Positions 51,189-61,000 of a stretch of 64,000 bases of DNA are shown here, piece after piece. Under the pieces are notes generated by a model. It worked only from the letters and a program-made list of their open reading frames with translations. It was not told the origin of the DNA and did no database searches. Every line of letters begins with the position of its first letter. The first letter of the stretch is position 1. The stretch is from contig NZ_JACHCQ010000023.1 of the NCBI RefSeq assembly GCF_014205835.1, forward strand, positions 48,653-112,652, written 5' to 3'. Position numbers and translations under genes: made by a program. Origin of the DNA: Pedobacter sp. AK013. GTDB lineage: Bacteria > Bacteroidota > Bacteroidia > Sphingobacteriales > Sphingobacteriaceae.

Positions 51189-51259
51189 ATGGTAACATTT
51201 CTAATGCGCTTTTTGATTAACGCTACAATAGTTTGATATTTAGAAACCAAACCAAAACA

Positions 51260-52819
51260 ATGAAATTCAGATTTATACTCGCTACGTTTTTAAGCATGGG
51301 CATTATTGCATATGCACAACAAGAACCAAGAAAAAGCCAATCTAAAGAGACCGTAACCACTACCCAGGTTACTGTTAAAGACGAACCGAAATCTTCAGTA
51401 AATGAAAGGACCATTAAAGTGGAGAGCTCGGTCGTTACCAATCACACCGTAAATATCGATGGTAAATCTGTTCCCTATAAGGCTACAACAGGTACGCTGC
51501 CAGTTTGGGATGAAGATGGAAAACCGATTGCTGGTTTATTTTATACTTATTACGAACGCAGTGACGTGCAAAATCGCAATAAGCGACCCTTGGTAATCTC
51601 TTTTAATGGCGGCCCGGGTTCAGCTTCAGTTTGGATGCACATCGCCTATACTGGTCCCGTGGTTTTGAATATTGATGACGAAGGTTATCCCGTACAGCCT
51701 TATGGTTATAAAGAAAACCCATTCTCTATTTTAGATGTGGCAGATATTGTATATATCGATCCGGTTAACACAGGCTATTCCAGAGTCGTGAGTAAAGATA
51801 TTCCAACCAATAAGTTCTTTGGTGTACGTGCCGATATTAAATACCTGGCCGAGTGGATCAATACTTTTGTAACCCGGAATAACCGATGGGCCTCTCCAAA
51901 ATTTTTAATCGGAGAAAGTTATGGTACTACACGTGTTTCGGGTTTGGCTTTAGAGCTGCAGAACAGCCAATGGATGTATTTAAATGGTGTGGTATTGGTT
52001 TCGCCAACCGAACTGGGTATTGAACGTAGTGGACCCGTTGATGCAGCTTTGCGTTTACCTTACTTTGCCGCAACAGCATGGTACCATAAAGCTCTGGCCG
52101 GAGATTTACAGGCAAAAGATTTAACAGCAATGCTGCCAGAAGTAGAAACTTTCACCATTAACGAATTAATTCCTGCTATTTCGCAGGGTGGGATGTTGAG
52201 TGCCGATAAAAAGAAGGCCATTGCCGTAAAAATGGCCCGTTACTCAGGTCTTTCTGAAAAAGTGATTTTAGATTATAACCTCAACGTACCAACCGATTTC
52301 TTTTGGAAAGAATTACTGAGAGATAAAGGCTTTACCGTTGGTAGGTTAGATTCGCGCTACCGCGGTATCGATAAAATGAGTGCAGGCGAAGGACCCGATT
52401 ATAATGCAGAGCTAACCTCTTGGTTGCATTCCTTTACGCCAGCCATTAATATGTACATCCGCAACGAGCTCAACTATAAAACAGATTTGAAATACAATAT
52501 GTTCGGTTCTGTATACCCATGGGATAAATCTGGAGATCAGACAGGCGATAATCTCCGCCAGGCTATGGCACAGAATCCTTATCTGCATTTATTGGTGCAA
52601 TCGGGTTATTACGATGGGGCCTGCGATTATTTCAATGCCAAATATAGCATGTGGCAGCTAGATGCAGCTGGTAAACTGAAAGACCGTATGAGCTGGGAAG
52701 GTTACCGTAGTGGGCACATGATGTATTTGCGGAAGGATGATCTCAAAACGGCTAATAACCACATCCGCGAGTTTATTAAAAAAGCATTGCCAAAGGAAGG
52801 CGTGGCTGCTAAGTTCTAA
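51260..52819 (+). CDS. Secreted serine carboxypeptidase-like peptidase (S10 family)
   Basis: The ATG at 51260 gives 519 residues with a signal peptide (FLSMGIIAYAQQ). S10 hallmarks are present: the oxyanion-hole motif FNGGPGSASVWMH, the nucleophile Ser220 in GESYGTTR, an Asp in SGYYDGACDYF and the catalytic His486 in YRSGHMMYL. Residues about 20-60 are Lys/Thr/Ser-rich linker. It would remove C-terminal residues from peptides outside the cytoplasm. It is a single-gene unit between terminators, with no link to the SUS locus beyond proximity. Confidence 0.92.
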   Translation: MKFRFILATFLSMGIIAYAQQEPRKSQSKETVTTTQVTVKDEPKSSVNERTIKVESSVVTNHTVNIDGKSVPYKATTGTLPVWDEDGKPIAGLFYTYYERSDVQNRNKRPLVISFNGGPGSASVWMHIAYTGPVVLNIDDEGYPVQPYGYKENPFSILDVADIVYIDPVNTGYSRVVSKDIPTNKFFGVRADIKYLAEWINTFVTRNNRWASPKFLIGESYGTTRVSGLALELQNSQWMYLNGVVLVSPTELGIERSGPVDAALRLPYFAATAWYHKALAGDLQAKDLTAMLPEVETFTINELIPAISQGGMLSADKKKAIAVKMARYSGLSEKVILDYNLNVPTDFFWKELLRDKGFTVGRLDSRYRGIDKMSAGEGPDYNAELTSWLHSFTPAINMYIRNELNYKTDLKYNMFGSVYPWDKSGDQTGDNLRQAMAQNPYLHLLVQSGYYDGACDYFNAKYSMWQLDAAGKLKDRMSWEGYRSGHMMYLRKDDLKTANNHIREFIKKALPKEGVAAKF

Positions 52820-52825
52820 GATTTT

Positions 52826-52877
52826 AGAGTTGACAACTTTCTTATGCAGATTGCTATTAAAGTTGTCGACTCTTTTT
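52826..52877 (+). terminator. Terminator after the S10 peptidase gene
   Basis: AGAGTTGACAACTTT (52826-52840) pairs with AAAGTTGTCGACTCT (52859-52873), one wobble, followed by T residues. Confidence 0.8.
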
Positions 52878-52917
52878 GATTTATTTGGAGCGCAGGTGCT
52901 GTGTAATAATTATCGTA

Positions 52918-52987
52918 AATCCTGCTTTCCATTACAAGTCCGCACTCGTACCTCGTTTGCGGGCTTTCCATTTCAATCAGGGCTAGG
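52918..52987 (-). repeat. TAGCCCTG-type dispersed repeat, minus orientation
   Basis: Read on the minus strand it opens TAGCCCTGATTGAAATGG and contains AACGAGGTACGAG, the same opening type and core word as the plus-strand copy at 20055-20096. Forms with TAGCCCTGATTG openings are familiar to me from intergenic DNA of other Bacteroidota. Confidence 0.65.
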
Positions 52988-53153
52988 TAGGTTAGTGGTA
53001 TTAAAACCCCTCGTCATTACAAATACCTTTCTTTTTTGAAAAAATGAACGTTCCTGCCCAGGAGGCGTCTCTATAGGCCGCTTTGTGCGCCTGTGGTTAA
53101 AAACGCTTAACTTAATGACATTGACCAATGGAACGTAAGATTTTCATCACACA

Positions 53154-53224
53154 AGCCGTCCCATAGGGACGGCTCCTAGGTAGCCAATTGTATAATTGGC
53201 GTTAAACGTTCCGTAGGAACGTTT
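53154..53224. repeat. Cluster of three perfect short hairpins
   Basis: Three hairpins follow one another: AGCCGTCCC-ATA-GGGACGGCT (53154-53174), GCCAATT-GTAT-AATTGGC (53183-53200) and AAACGTTCC-GTA-GGAACGTTT (53204-53224). The first and third have 9-bp stems and three-base loops. No gene is present. Confidence 0.85.
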
Positions 53225-53333
53225 GGTGGTAATCCATATATAATTCCTTTTTCCAGGCCCGTGTTTTTTCCAGGCTCTTTTTAGGCAATGACACGAAAAC
53301 CCCTCATAGTAGCAGGAACAGCTGTAATCTAAA

Positions 53334-53380
53334 CCTGCTCTACCTCCTGCCGATTTTTCATCGGCAGGAGGTAGAGCAGG
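53334..53380. repeat. Long perfect hairpin: 21-bp stem, 5-base loop
   Basis: Bases 53334-53354 (CCTGCTCTACCTCCTG...) are the exact reverse complement of 53360-53380, with loop TTTTC. There is no T tract, and the GC content is well above the surroundings. The gap 52878-53534 as a whole contains no credible gene. Confidence 0.9.
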
Positions 53381-53490
53381 ACGGAACTCAAACAAAACAC
53401 TACTGCAATTTGCTTTCCAAATCAAAAAAACGAATAATTTTGCTTATGCATTAAGCGATTTAAGTCCCGCAAATTCTAAACAAAAAACTG

Positions 53491-53524
53491 TTGGTTACAA
53501 ACTAAAAATAATTACTTATTTTTG
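53491..53524 (+). promoter_or_regulatory. Promoter of accA
   Basis: TATTTTTG (53517-53524) fits TAnnTTTG exactly; TTG at 53491-53493 is 23 bp upstream, slightly far. The box ends ten bases before the accA ATG, so the leader would be very short. Confidence 0.55.
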
Positions 53525-53534
53525 TGGTTCAATT

Positions 53535-54497
53535 ATGCAGCAAATAAAAACATCATTCGATTTTGAAAAACCTATTGCCGATTTAGTTCAGCAGATAGAA
53601 AAGGTTAAGCAAGTTGCGGAAAAAACTAAGGTAGACATGTCTGCCACGTTAGATGAGCTTGATGGTAAATTAGATGAAACTACCAATAACTTATATAAAA
53701 ATTTAACCGGTTGGAATAAGGTTCAGATGAGCCGTCATCCCGATCGCCCGCAAACACTCGATTACATCAATATGATCTGCGATGATTTTATTGAGTTGCA
53801 TGGCGATAGAACGGTTAAAGATGATAAAGCAATTATTGGCGGTTTTGCTTCTATAAATGGTCAAACGGTAATGGTTATTGGCCATCAGAAAGGTAAAAAC
53901 ACCAAAGAGCGTCAGTTTCGCAATTTCGGTATGGCCAACCCAGAAGGTTATCGCAAAGCATTGCGTTTAATGCGTTTGGCGGAAAAGTTTAATAAACCTG
54001 TTATTTCTTTTATCGATACTATGGGGGCTTACCCTGGTTTAGAGGCCGAAGAACGTGGACAAGGTGAAGCTATTGCCAGAAACTTATTGGAAATGTCTGT
54101 TCTACGTGTACCGATTATCTGCATTGTTGTAGGTGAAGGTGCTTCTGGAGGTGCTTTGGGTATCGGTATCGGCGATAAAGTATACATGTTAGAGCATACC
54201 TGGTACTCCGTAATCTCCCCTGAATCTTGCTCATCTATTTTATGGAGAAGCTGGGATTTTAAAGAGAAAGCTGCTGAGTGCTTAAAATTGACTTCTGATG
54301 ATATGTTTGGGAACAAACTAATAGATGGCATTATTCCTGAGCCACTTGGAGGTGCACATCAGGATCCGGAGTTGATGGGCAAAACATTAAAAGAATATAT
54401 TGTTAAAGATTTAGCCACTTTAGGTAAACTAAAAACCGATAAACTGATTGAACAGAGAATTGATAAATTCTGTGCGATGGGTGTTGTAAACGAATAA
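53535..54497 (+). CDS. accA: Acetyl-CoA carboxylase carboxyltransferase, alpha subunit
   Basis: A 320-residue AccA. The N-terminal helix region (DFEKPIADLVQQIEKVKQVAE), DRPQTLDYINMICDDFIELHGDR and the crotonase-like core GYRKALRLMRLAEKFNKPVISFIDTMGAYPG, GEGASGGALGIGIGD and SPESCSSILWR are all typical. With AccD it transfers CO2 from carboxybiotin to acetyl-CoA, the first step of fatty-acid synthesis. It is a single-gene unit ending in a terminator. Confidence 0.97.
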   Translation: MQQIKTSFDFEKPIADLVQQIEKVKQVAEKTKVDMSATLDELDGKLDETTNNLYKNLTGWNKVQMSRHPDRPQTLDYINMICDDFIELHGDRTVKDDKAIIGGFASINGQTVMVIGHQKGKNTKERQFRNFGMANPEGYRKALRLMRLAEKFNKPVISFIDTMGAYPGLEAEERGQGEAIARNLLEMSVLRVPIICIVVGEGASGGALGIGIGDKVYMLEHTWYSVISPESCSSILWRSWDFKEKAAECLKLTSDDMFGNKLIDGIIPEPLGGAHQDPELMGKTLKEYIVKDLATLGKLKTDKLIEQRIDKFCAMGVVNE

Positions 54498-54518
54498 TCA
54501 TTAACTAAAATAAATTTG

Positions 54519-54553
54519 AATCCTGTTTGGCCATGCTGAACGGGATTTTTTTG
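54519..54553 (+). terminator. Rho-independent terminator of accA
   Basis: AATCCTGTT (54519-54527) pairs with AACGGGATT (54539-54547) through one wobble, followed by seven T. Confidence 0.8.
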
Positions 54554-54589
54554 TGAATAAATCCCCAGCTTTTAAGAATATCATTAGAT

Positions 54590-54686
54590 CCGTCACCCTG
54601 AACCGAGCCTTAGCGAGCTCACCGAAGGTAATTTATTTCAGGGTCTTTGTAGCATGATAGATGCTGAAATAAATTCAGCATGAACG
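54590..54686 (+). repeat. 97-bp dispersed repeat (CGTCACCCTGA type)
   Basis: It begins CGTCACCCTGAACC, contains ATTTATTTCAGGGTC and ends GATGCTGAAATAAATTCAGC plus ATGAACG. The reverse complement of 63173-63270 has the same words in the same order, and a truncated copy lies at 63909-63929. The ends are imperfect inverted repeats, as in a MITE. The remainder of 54554-54782 has no gene. Confidence 0.8.
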
Positions 54687-54782
54687 ATTGCACGGATAAC
54701 AGAGTGGAAAATTAATTATTATTAAGCCAACTTGGGCTACGATTTAAACCTTACAGGTTTTCCAGAACCTTCAAAATTTGAA

Positions 54783-54817
54783 CAAAAAAAGCAGCTACAA
54801 ATTAATGCAGCTGCTTT
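54783..54817 (-). terminator. Rho-independent terminator of the downstream DUF2723 gene
   Basis: On the minus strand AAAGCAGCT pairs perfectly with AGCTGCTTT and is followed by a T run. It lies 25 bp past the stop. Confidence 0.85.
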
Positions 54818-54841
54818 GTAAGTTATTTCCAGATCCGTTTA

Positions 54842-57800
54842 TTATTGCGGACCTTGTTGTGGGAAGAACATTGATAAACGGCCTTCAAGGTTATTAAATG
54901 TTTTTTGCAGTTTCTCACTCAACTTATCCTGACCCGCAGCTTTACTGGTCTTAATCATTCGATCCAGATAGTATAAGCCGGTTTGAATGTTCTGCGATCC
55001 GGTTAAACCTTTTGATTGTGAAATATCTGCCAGGTAGTTTAACTCTTTATTGATATAATCGCCAGATTTGTCTAAAATATCATTAGCTCTGGCAGTTTCG
55101 CCTAGTTTATATAGGTTTTCAGCTAGATAGAATTTCACTACAACAGTACGGATGCCGAAGAATTTATCAGGCATTACCTCAAAATATTTATCCACCACTT
55201 TTTTTGCCTCAGCAGTTTTACCTTCTTTAATTAAGCTGTTGGTTAAGCTACTGAAGATATTGGTGAAAATAAAAGTATCATCTGATGATTGAGGGTCTAA
55301 ATATTTAGCAGTTTTCATATTTCCCCACTTAAATTTAGTCATCACATTATTATACAATACAGGTGTATTTAATTGCTCTGGTCTATCCTCAGATGCTGTT
55401 GTGTCAGCCTTAAGCGGCAGTAAACGCATCGCTAAGCCTTCGTTATATAAATACTTATCCAAGCCATTGTATTGATCTGAAGGTACTGTAGAAGCGAAAT
55501 AAATCGGGCGCTTCCAATTGTTGTGCGCAAGGATATCGAACATGGCCAAAGTTCCTTTAGTAACATAACCTTTATTAAATTTCCAATCCATGGTGGTGGT
55601 AATTTTTGAAGCATCGGCTGCGGGTACTGTTCCTGTACTTACCACTTGCTGCGGATCTACCGTAATTTTAAGGTTTTTAGTTGGTAAGAAATTAGATTTT
55701 GATCCATCCTGCATGGCAACTTTATCACTCTCATCGTTTGATAACAATAAATCAACTACGTTTTTAAGCTCAACACTACCTGCAATTTTATAATCATCGT
55801 ATGGCATTACATCCCTTTCACCTTGTACATATTGTTCTGGTTTCATCGAAATTGGCAATGGAGCAGATTCATTTTGTTTTTGCCTTAAACCGTTGATGTA
55901 CCAATCTGTATCGAATAAACTTAGGTTTACAATACGCACATCAGGACGAACATTTTCTACCTCCTGGATGTACCAAAGCGGGTAAGTATCGTTATCGCCA
56001 TAAGTAAACAAAATGGCATTTGGCGCACAGGATTGTAAGTAATCCAAAGCAATATCATGCGGAACCAGTTTGGTAGAACGGTCATGGTCATCCCATCCCT
56101 GTTCGGCCATAATTACCGGTGCCGCCAATAATCCGATCACGGTTGCCCCAATAGCTCCGGCAGTTGGGGTTAATTTTTTAAACAACCACTCTTTAATAGC
56201 CAGCGCCCCCAGCCCAATCCATATGGCAAAGGCATAGAAAGATCCTACATAAGCATAATCCCTTTCGCGCGGCTCTAAAGGCTTTTGATTTAAATATAAT
56301 ACAATGGCAATACCGGTAAAGAAGAATAGTAATGCTACAACTCCCGCATCTTTTTGGTTACGTTTGAAATGCCAAAGTGCACCAATAACACCTAAAATTA
56401 AGGGTAAAAAGAAGAAACGGTTGTATGCTTTATTATCAACAGTTGATGGTGGCAAATGACTTTGATCGCCACGCAACCAGCTGTCAAACGGTTTAATACC
56501 ACTAATCCATTCGCCTTCAAATCCGCTGCCCTGGCCTTGCTCATCGTTCTGGCGCCCAACAAAATTCCAGAAAAAGTAACGCATATACATGTAACCAATC
56601 TGGTAACTCGCCAAAAAGCCAACATTATCAACTAAGTTCGGGTGTTTACTATCATCCAAATGCATCCACTCTTTATAAAAACTGGCATGTTTAGGGTCGT
56701 CGCTATACATACGTGGCAATAAAGTGTTATTGTTGTACTCGTAATCGGTTTTTTTGCCCGCTACTTCATATTTGTCTTTACCTTTTCTCCAGATGGTTTT
56801 ACCTTCCGTTACACCTGTTCTTTCAGAGTTATAATTTGGTCCATAAGCCAATGGTCTATCGCCATACTGCTCGCGGTTCAGGTAACTTAAGAAAGAGAAA
56901 GCATCTTTCGGCGCGCTATTATTTAAGTTCGGATCTGCCTTTGCCCTGATAATGATCATCGAGAAAGATGCATAACCGAAAATGATTAAAACCGTAGAAA
57001 TTAAACCTAGGTTTAATAATTTTTTTTGATGCTTGATCGAATAACGGATTCCCCAAACCAGGGCGCCAATTAACAGAATAGCGAAAAACAAAACGCCTGT
57101 TCCAAAACCTAAACCTAATGTGTTAACGAAGAACAGGTCGAAATAAGCACCAAATGAAACCAGGTATTGGATAATACCATATTGGATTACCGCTAAGATT
57201 AAGATACCAACAATAAGGGTTTTAAGAATTCCTGATGTTGTTGCTTTATCAGTTCTTTTGAAATAATAAATAAAAGCAAGTGCTGGTATGGTTAACAAGT
57301 TTAATAAGTGGATACCAATTGATAAACCCATAATATAGGCAATAAACAGTAACCAGCGGTCAGCACGTGGTTCGTCGGCATGTGCTTCCCATTTAAGGAT
57401 AGCCCAGAATACAATCGCTGTAAATAACGATGATTGTGCATAAACCTCCGATTCTACTGCCGAAAACCAAAAACTATCAGAGAAAGTATAAGCTAAAGCA
57501 CCAACGGCCCCTGCCCCCATAATACTGATTAATTTACCTGTTGTTAGTTCTTCACCAGCTTTTAATATCGTTTTTTTAGCCAATGCAGTGATGGTCCAAA
57601 ATAAGAATAAGATGGTTGCTCCGCTCGAAACAGCCGAACCTACGTTCATCCAGTAAGCGATTTTGGTTAAATCTCCAGCTGCAAAAATAGAGAAGAAACG
57701 TTGGATCATTAAGAATAATGGTGCGCCAGGTTGGTGAACAACCTGCATTCTAAATGCCGATGCGATAAATTCACCGCAGTCCCAAAAACTGGCAGAAGGC

Positions 57801-57880
57801 TCTAAGGTTAAAACGTAAGTTAGTGTAGCAATTAAAAAGCAGATCCAGCCTACTATATTATTAACTTTTGAATAATTCAT
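54842..57880 (-). CDS. DUF2723 polytopic membrane protein with C-terminal TPR-like region (TMEM260-like)
   Basis: A 1012-residue protein. N-terminal multi-helix membrane domain starts YSKVNNIVGWICFLIATLTYVLTL; SFWDCGEFIASAFRMQVVHQPGAPLF is the DUF2723 signature, with a conserved Asp-Cys-Gly-Glu. Further motifs are EPRERDYAYVGSFYAFAIW and NAILFTYGDNDTYPLWYIQEVE. The last 200 residues are helical and TPR-like. The human relative TMEM260 is a protein O-mannosyltransferase, so a lipid-linked-sugar glycosyltransferase acting on exported proteins is plausible but unproven here. A paralogue lies directly upstream. Confidence 0.88.
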   Translation of the reverse strand: MNYSKVNNIVGWICFLIATLTYVLTLEPSASFWDCGEFIASAFRMQVVHQPGAPLFLMIQRFFSIFAAGDLTKIAYWMNVGSAVSSGATILFLFWTITALAKKTILKAGEELTTGKLISIMGAGAVGALAYTFSDSFWFSAVESEVYAQSSLFTAIVFWAILKWEAHADEPRADRWLLFIAYIMGLSIGIHLLNLLTIPALAFIYYFKRTDKATTSGILKTLIVGILILAVIQYGIIQYLVSFGAYFDLFFVNTLGLGFGTGVLFFAILLIGALVWGIRYSIKHQKKLLNLGLISTVLIIFGYASFSMIIIRAKADPNLNNSAPKDAFSFLSYLNREQYGDRPLAYGPNYNSERTGVTEGKTIWRKGKDKYEVAGKKTDYEYNNNTLLPRMYSDDPKHASFYKEWMHLDDSKHPNLVDNVGFLASYQIGYMYMRYFFWNFVGRQNDEQGQGSGFEGEWISGIKPFDSWLRGDQSHLPPSTVDNKAYNRFFFLPLILGVIGALWHFKRNQKDAGVVALLFFFTGIAIVLYLNQKPLEPRERDYAYVGSFYAFAIWIGLGALAIKEWLFKKLTPTAGAIGATVIGLLAAPVIMAEQGWDDHDRSTKLVPHDIALDYLQSCAPNAILFTYGDNDTYPLWYIQEVENVRPDVRIVNLSLFDTDWYINGLRQKQNESAPLPISMKPEQYVQGERDVMPYDDYKIAGSVELKNVVDLLLSNDESDKVAMQDGSKSNFLPTKNLKITVDPQQVVSTGTVPAADASKITTTMDWKFNKGYVTKGTLAMFDILAHNNWKRPIYFASTVPSDQYNGLDKYLYNEGLAMRLLPLKADTTASEDRPEQLNTPVLYNNVMTKFKWGNMKTAKYLDPQSSDDTFIFTNIFSSLTNSLIKEGKTAEAKKVVDKYFEVMPDKFFGIRTVVVKFYLAENLYKLGETARANDILDKSGDYINKELNYLADISQSKGLTGSQNIQTGLYYLDRMIKTSKAAGQDKLSEKLQKTFNNLEGRLSMFFPQQGPQ

Positions 57881-58033
57881 TGGTTTGTATAATGATATTA
57901 AAAATTGTTTTCACATAAAAATGCTGCCGAAATTAACTATTCTAGTCGATAAAACAGGTAAATTTTTAGATTGATTTAACAATTTTTAACGGCCTAAGGC
58001 CTTTAACATAAAGGATTTTAATTTATTGGGAAG

Positions 58034-58074
58034 CAAAAACCCATAAGCAGAAAGGTGAAATCTGCCTATGGGTT
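58034..58074 (-). terminator. Terminator of the upstream DUF2723 gene
   Basis: On the minus strand AACCCATA-G-GCAGA pairs with TCTGC-T-TATGGGTT and is followed by T residues. It separates the two paralogues into independent units. Confidence 0.8.
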
Positions 58075-58095
58075 AAAATTTAGAATGTTTTTTGC

Positions 58096-61000
58096 TTAGC
58101 CTGCAGCAAACGGGGTAAACCTTATAATCAGATCGTTGTATTGTTTTTCGAGGCTTTTGTTTAGCCCGGTTTGTTTAAATACTTCGGTTAATTTTACCAT
58201 TTGCCCTAAATAGCCAAGATAGAAACGTATATCCTGCTCTGATGATAGCTGGTTTTTGCTTTCCGAAACATCAGCAAGATGGGTTAACTCTTTGCCTATA
58301 TAATCAGCAGTTTTTTTAATCATTGCATTTGCGCGGTTTAGATCATTTAACCGATACAGGTTTTCGGTTAAATAATAAGTGCTCATTACCTGGCGCATAC
58401 TGTAAAATTTAGCAGGAATCACCTCAAAATATTTATTAGCCACTTTTTTGCTTTCGGTAATTTTGCCTTCGTTTATTAAGCCGGTTAATAAACCATTAAA
58501 CATGTTAGAGAACATGGTTACATCATCAGCAGATTGCCTGTCTAAATGGTTGGCATTTTTAATGTTGCCAAAGCCGTAAACATTCATCAGGTTATTGTAC
58601 ATGGGTTTCAGGTTTACACGATCAAAATCTTGTGTAATTGCAGTATCTGGTTTTAAGGGTAGCAGTCTTTTATTTAATCCTTCAGAATAGAGGTATTTGT
58701 TAAGCCCTATATATTGCTCGTTTGGCATGGCACCGCTAAAATAAATCGGGCGTTCCCAGTTATTGTGTGTTAAAATATCAAATAAAGCTAAGGTGCCTTT
58801 GGTTACAAAATTCGAATTGTAAGTCCATTCCATACTGCTTGCAATTTTACCGGCATCTTCCTTGGGTACAGTGCCGGTATCTAAAACCTGTTGCGGACTT
58901 ACGGCCAGTTTAAGGTTTTTGGTTGGTAATACATTGTATTTTGAACCATCTGTCATGGTTACTTTATCTTCGTCATGATCGGATAGAAGTACGTCTAAAA
59001 TTTCTTTTAACTCAATATGCTGTGCAATCTTATAATCCTGATAATACATAATATCCCTCGTGCCTTCAACGTATTGCTCATGCTTTAAGGTGATGGGTAA
59101 GGGGGCAGATTCGTTTTGCTTTTTTCGCATCCCATCAATGTACCAATCAGCCGTAAATAAGCTTAAATTTACTACGCGCACATCCGGACGGATATTTTCT
59201 ACCTCCTGTGCATACCAAACCGGAAAGGTATCATTATCGCCATAAGTAAACAAGATGGCATTGGGGGCACACGATTTTAGGTAATTGACAGACATATCTC
59301 TCGCTACGTGGCTGTCAGAACGGTCGTGATCGTCCCACCCCTGGTTGGCCATAATTATCGGCGCACCAAACAAGGCGATAACTGTGGCAAAAATGCTGGC
59401 ACGCTGGGGTGTTAATTTTTGGAAAACCCAATCCTTTAATCCAAATACTCCTAAACCGATCCAGATGGCAAAAGCATAAAAAGAGCCCACATAGGCATAA
59501 TCCCTTTCACGAGGCTCAACAGGAACAGAATTAAGATAAACAACTATTGCTACCCCGGTAAATACAAAAAGTAAACCGATAATGCCAGCATCCTTTTGAT
59601 TACGTTTAAAATGCCAAATGGCACCGATTAAACCGATAATTAAGGGTAAAAAGAAAAACCTATTGTATGCTTTGTTCTCTACGATGGATGGTGGAAGGTT
59701 TTTTTGACTGCCAAGCCTGATTGCATCTAATGGTTTTACGCCGCTAAGCCAATTGCCATCTTTTCCGCCAAACTGCCCATCTTCATTATCCTGTCTGCCT
59801 ACAAAATTCCACATAAAATAACGCATGTACATTTGTCCGGTCTGGAAAGAGAACATGTAATTTAAGTTATCTATCAAGGTGGGTTTGTGCTCATCATTAA
59901 AACCCATGTAACTTTTGTAAAAGTTAATGTGTTCAGGCTTATCGCTGTACATGCGCGGCAGTAAAGTTTTATCGGCGAAAATATATGCCGATTTTGTGCC
60001 TGCCGGTTCGTATTTTTTGTCGCCTTTACGGATAATTTTACCCGTTTCTTCAACGCCGATTTTTTCTGAATTGTAATTCTCTCCATAAAGCAGTGGCCTA
60101 TCGCCGTATTGATCGCGACCAACATATCTCGAAAAAGAGTATACATTATCTACATTATAGTTGTTTAAATTTGGTTTAGCCTGCGCCCTGATAATGAGGA
60201 GTGCAAAAGAGCTATATCCAAAAAGTAGCAGAACGGTAAATAACATGGCCAGGTTTAAAATCCTCTTATTTTTAAGGATAGAATAACGGATGCCATAAAC
60301 CAAGCTCCCGATTACGAGCACCGCAAAAAACAATATGCCTGTTCCAAAACCTAAACCGATGGTGTTTACAAAAAAGTAATCGAAACTTGCTGCAAAAGAT
60401 ATTACATATTGAATAATGCCAAATTGAACGGCTGCCAGAACAGCAATTGAAACAAAAAATACTTTTAAAACGCTTTGCCAACTGGGCGATGGATTCTTTT
60501 TGAAATAATAAACAAATATTAAGGCAGGAATGGTAAGCAGGTTTAAGATGTGTACACCAATAGAAATTCCCATCATGTAAGCCACAAAAAGTAACCAACG
60601 GTCTGATTTAGGTTCATCAGCCTGCGATTCCCACTTTAATATGCCCCAGAATACAATAGCCGTACAAAGCGACGACATAGCGTAAACCTCGGCCTCTACA
60701 GCCGAAAACCAGAAACTGTCAGAAAAAGCATAAGCTAAGGCGCCAACCAAACCGGCACCCATAATCCCGATAATTTTTTGCTTGGTAATTTCTTCGCCTT
60801 TTTTAATTACTGTTTTCTTGGCCAGTGCAGTAATGGTCCAGAACAAAAAGAGAATGGTACCTGCACTTGCAAGCGCAGAAGATATATTTATGAAATAGGC
60901 TACCTTGGTTTTATCGCCAAAAGCGAGTGTCGAAAATAACTTTTGAATCATGGAGACTATTGGAGCACCTGGTTGGTGAACCACCTCCATTCGGAAGGCA

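Noticed and set aside
52737..53039. 100-residue frame overlapping the end of the S10 peptidase gene
   Set aside because: It is out of frame with a real gene, runs through the terminator and a dispersed repeat.
53147..53425. 92-residue minus-strand reading frame in the repeat-rich gap
   Set aside because: It is a translation of the hairpin cluster and the 21-bp inverted repeat, with no start context and no domain; repeat DNA explains it better.
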